From positions 620,001 through 684,000 of the forward strand of contig JADJLA010000001.1 in NCBI GenBank assembly GCA_016705695.1: 64,000 nt of DNA, read 5' to 3'. How positions within the stretch are numbered: position 1 is the stretch's first letter; the number at the start of each line of letters is the position of its first letter. Shown here one piece after another: positions 61,828 through 64,000 of this stretch. A program made the position numbers and the translations under genes. The notes beneath the pieces were generated by a model. It had not been told where the DNA came from, did no database searches, and saw only the letters and a list, made by a program, of their open reading frames with translations. Source of the DNA: Sphingobacteriaceae bacterium. Lineage in GTDB: Bacteria > Bacteroidota > Bacteroidia > B-17B0 > Aurantibacillaceae.

Positions 61828-62873
61828 CTCTCATTCTCATAATACAACTTATAATACTTCATTCCTTTTCCTTCATCATACCCGCGCTCAACAAAATCAT
61901 GTCGGCCGTGAATGTATAAATGAAAATTCTTATCTAGTTTTACAACGCTCTTCATGTATTTAGCGTTCTTTTTTACAGCTGTGTTAGAAACGTCAAACTC
62001 ATCTATGGCTTGAAGATCATTTTTGTCATTGTAATTGTATCGGTATTCGCTAAAAGCAGAAATTAAACTTGGCTCAACAAGTACTTCTTTTTCAAAATCC
62101 TTCACATTAAAACGGTCTTTTTCCTTAAAATAACTTGCGCTTTTATTCAACATCATCATTTGATCTTGCTTGGTCACATTATTTTGTTCAGTTAAGATCT
62201 CTTCACAAAAACCTCTAGAGGTATCCATAAAATTCTTTGTAAAATAGTAACCATTTTCTTTTAATTTGGCCCCCAAAAAATCTTCTTCCCAATACAAAGC
62301 GCACTCTGCATTGCGATTATTATTATCAATGATACTTAATTTGTAACCTTTTTCTTTTTCTGTATTAAATATGATAGCGCCTTTGTCTAATTTGTAAATA
62401 TCAATGCCATCATCGCATTCCAAGTCAAAACTGTTTAAATGCTGGTAAACTTTTAAATAGGTTTCTTTGTTCTCGGTTTTAAAATAGCCAATAGCGTCGC
62501 ATAATTCACCATCTACCATTGCGTCCCTAAAATAACAAACGTAAAATTCACCACCCTTAATTTTCGGATGTGTGCTTTGATCGTGAAGGTATTTCGCAAG
62601 CTTTTTACTGACAGATAGAAAGTTTTTTTGTGAACTAAAAAGGTCCTCACTCATATTGGCAACGCTTTTTAAACTCACATCCGCTTTCTCTCTAAACTTG
62701 TGGTAAATATCAGTTTTGAAAGGGTTTAAAAAATAACGCAAGAGTGTTTCCTTTACAAAGTCATCTTTAAATGAGATAACATCCTCGCTTAATGTTAGTT
62801 CTTCTCCAAGGCCTTTATTGCCTACATAATGTATGGCAAAATGTGTAAGTTCGGAACGTGTAAAATCTATCAT
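61824..62873 (-). CDS. Nucleoid-associated protein (NdpA/YejK family)
   Basis: 349 aa, cytoplasmic. The N-terminal AIHYVGNKGLGEELTLSEDV, mid-region GGEFYVCYFRDAMVDGELCD, and AIGYFKTENKETYLKV, LDKGAIIFN plus C-terminal LHIHG-like LYIHGRHDFVERGYDEGKGM match the NdpA/YejK-like family common in Bacteroidota. Thought to bind nucleic acid or the nucleoid. It converges on proC. Upstream gap 62874-63014 contains a promoter for the S41 gene only. Confidence 0.87.
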   Translation of the reverse strand: MIDFTRSELTHFAIHYVGNKGLGEELTLSEDVISFKDDFVKETLLRYFLNPFKTDIYHKFREKADVSLKSVANMSEDLFSSQKNFLSVSKKLAKYLHDQSTHPKIKGGEFYVCYFRDAMVDGELCDAIGYFKTENKETYLKVYQHLNSFDLECDDGIDIYKLDKGAIIFNTEKEKGYKLSIIDNNNRNAECALYWEEDFLGAKLKENGYYFTKNFMDTSRGFCEEILTEQNNVTKQDQMMMLNKSASYFKEKDRFNVKDFEKEVLVEPSLISAFSEYRYNYNDKNDLQAIDEFDVSNTAVKKNAKYMKSVVKLDKNFHLYIHGRHDFVERGYDEGKGMKYYKLYYENES

Positions 62874-63000
62874 AGAAAAAGTATTTGCGCTAAAGTATAC
62901 TTATTCTCTAATATTCCTTTAACAAAATTTAAACATGCAAAAATTGTTACAATCGGGCATATTTGGTGTCTAAATAATAGCAATAGTGCCTCAAAGTGAT

Positions 63001-63008
63001 TAAATTTG
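63001..63008 (+). promoter_or_regulatory. -7 box six bases before the S41 protease start
   Basis: TAAATTTG, a perfect TAnnTTTG, with the ATG at 63015. No -33 element at the ideal distance. Predicts a leaderless transcript. Confidence 0.43.
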
Positions 63009-63014
63009 TGTAAC

Positions 63015-64000
63015 ATGCGAACTATACTAAATTCAATAAAAAAGAAGTTCATCATCATACCCTTAGTTCTGGGTATTACCTCTTTTACCGTTTTCAATTA
63101 CGTTTTCAATAAAAATGAACTTATTCTGGATATACTTTTGGGAGGGTTATCTCAACTACACTATAGTCCGGTAAAACTTGACGATTCATTTAGTGAAAAG
63201 GTTTTTGATCTTTACATAAAGCGTACCGATGCCAGTAAAAAATTCTTTTTGCAAGAGGATATTGATCTGCTAAGCAAATACAAACGATCACTTGATGATC
63301 AATTGAAAAATCAAAATCACGATTTCTATAAGATCTCTGTTGATCTTATCACCAAACGGATCAAAGAAAAGGAAAGTTGGTATAAAGAGTATTTGTCGCA
63401 ACCATTAGATTATACATCCGAAGAGTCTTACGAATCGGATTATGAGAAAACAAAATTTGCCAAAACTCCTGAAGAATTAAAAAAGGAATGGCAAAAAATG
63501 TTGAAGTATCAGGTTTTGATGCGTTTGGACGAATCATTGAACAGACAAGAAACTGCGATCGAAAAAAAGGACACATCGTACAAAGTAAAGCCGTTTGATT
63601 CTTTGGAAGTAGATGCGCGACGTAAAGTGATCAAGGCAAATAATAATTTATTCAAGTACTACAATAAGCTTACACCAAAAGATCGTTTTGCGCTATATGC
63701 AAATGCAATAACCGGCATTTACGATCCCCACACCGAATATTTTGCTCCAAAAGAAAAAAAGAAATTTGATCAAGCTATGAGCGGTCAGTTTGAAGGTATT
63801 GGAGCACGTTTAATGCGTACCGAAATGGGGCAGTTAAAGGTGAGCGAGATCATTATCGGAACACCGAGTTATAAGCAAGGTGAATTAAAACAAAATGACG
63901 AGATCCAGAAAGTAGCACAAGGTGAAGGTAAGCCGGTGGATATTTCGGAAATGGAGATGGATGATGCGATTGAATTAATTAAAGGAAAGAAAGGAACTGA
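63015..64000 (+). CDS. C-terminal processing peptidase Prc/Tsp (S41), partial at right edge
   Basis: The ATG at 63015 opens a frame that runs to the end of the window (328 codons). A signal anchor (FIIIPLVLGITSFTVFNYVF) is followed by the Tsp N-terminal region (LSQLHYSPVKLDDSFSEKVF and LYIKRTDASKKFFLQEDIDL), ITGIYDPHTEYFAPKEKKKF and the start of a PDZ domain (GQFEGIGARLMRTEMGQLKV). This is the long Tsp/Prc type that trims C-termini of periplasmic proteins. The Ser-Lys catalytic dyad lies beyond the window. Not truncated by mutation, only by the window. Confidence 0.93.
   Translation, partial: MRTILNSIKKKFIIIPLVLGITSFTVFNYVFNKNELILDILLGGLSQLHYSPVKLDDSFSEKVFDLYIKRTDASKKFFLQEDIDLLSKYKRSLDDQLKNQNHDFYKISVDLITKRIKEKESWYKEYLSQPLDYTSEESYESDYEKTKFAKTPEELKKEWQKMLKYQVLMRLDESLNRQETAIEKKDTSYKVKPFDSLEVDARRKVIKANNNLFKYYNKLTPKDRFALYANAITGIYDPHTEYFAPKEKKKFDQAMSGQFEGIGARLMRTEMGQLKVSEIIIGTPSYKQGELKQNDEIQKVAQGEGKPVDISEMEMDDAIELIKGKKGT

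Overview
The window is an AT-rich chromosomal segment from a member of the Bacteroidota, probably an environmental Flavobacteriia- or Sphingobacteriia-like lineage; sequence reading alone does not place it further. The evidence is: type IX secretion (T9SS) sorting domains of both type A and type B, a PorP/SprF protein, a DUF4290 gene beside murA, an S46 dipeptidyl-peptidase, a PafA-type phosphatase, a primary sigma factor lacking region 1.1, and several upstream boxes matching the Bacteroidota -7 consensus TAnnTTTG. No rRNA, tRNA, prophage, plasmid function or CRISPR array was seen.

Layout. 1-4123 (minus): DUF4290, murA, two tandem thioredoxin-like genes (one active lipoprotein, one without its cysteines and fused to an OmpA domain), then the start of a probable grpE. 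4229-6912 (plus): a small unknown gene, sucD and a metallo-beta-lactamase-fold hydrolase. 6913-13366 (minus): palindromic intergenic repeats, a T9SS-secreted propeller protein, a TPR/SpoIIE-type phosphatase and pruA. 13471-17910 (plus): LpxR-like lipid A deacylase, an RND/MMPL exporter, mnmD and a Nudix hydrolase. 17907-28555: small genes, a T9SS type B substrate paired with PorP/SprF, a MacAB-like ABC export set, the primary sigma factor and a mannose-1-phosphate guanylyltransferase. 28737-31516: a DEAD-box RNA helicase followed by long hairpins and a decayed REP-associated transposase inside an array of palindromic repeats.

31535-39472 (minus): a PorE-like TPR/PD40 protein with a SPOR domain, and a four-gene envelope operon (lipoprotein, DUF5723 barrel, T9SS type A propeller, GT39-type glycosyltransferase). 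39574-46173: a four-helix membrane protein, ilvE, an outer-membrane barrel and a very large TPR protein. 46341-62873: ftsE without ftsX, a small lipoprotein, an MBOAT/AlgX-like O-acetylation pair, a DPP11-type peptidase, a barrel, a BaiN-type flavoprotein, a UDP-sugar 4,6-dehydratase, PafA phosphatase, an MFS transporter, a CoA-binding protein, an ElaA-type acetyltransferase, proC and a NdpA-type nucleoid protein. An S41 C-terminal processing protease runs off the right edge.

The gene set is dominated by the cell envelope: wall synthesis, lipid A modification, polysaccharide and O-acetyl decoration, outer-membrane barrels, T9SS cargo and periplasmic peptide use, alongside central metabolism. 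Three features stand out. First, four genes are each broken by what looks like one missing base in a homopolymer, which suggests consensus errors. Second, start sites are unusual: TTG starts fused to upstream stops, two genes whose only plausible start is ATT, and four genes with a -7 box 4-6 nt before the start codon, implying leaderless mRNAs. Third, a REP/RAYT-like repeat locus is present. No clearly new multigene system could be proved; the best candidates are the four-gene envelope operon and the OmpA-tethered dead thioredoxin.
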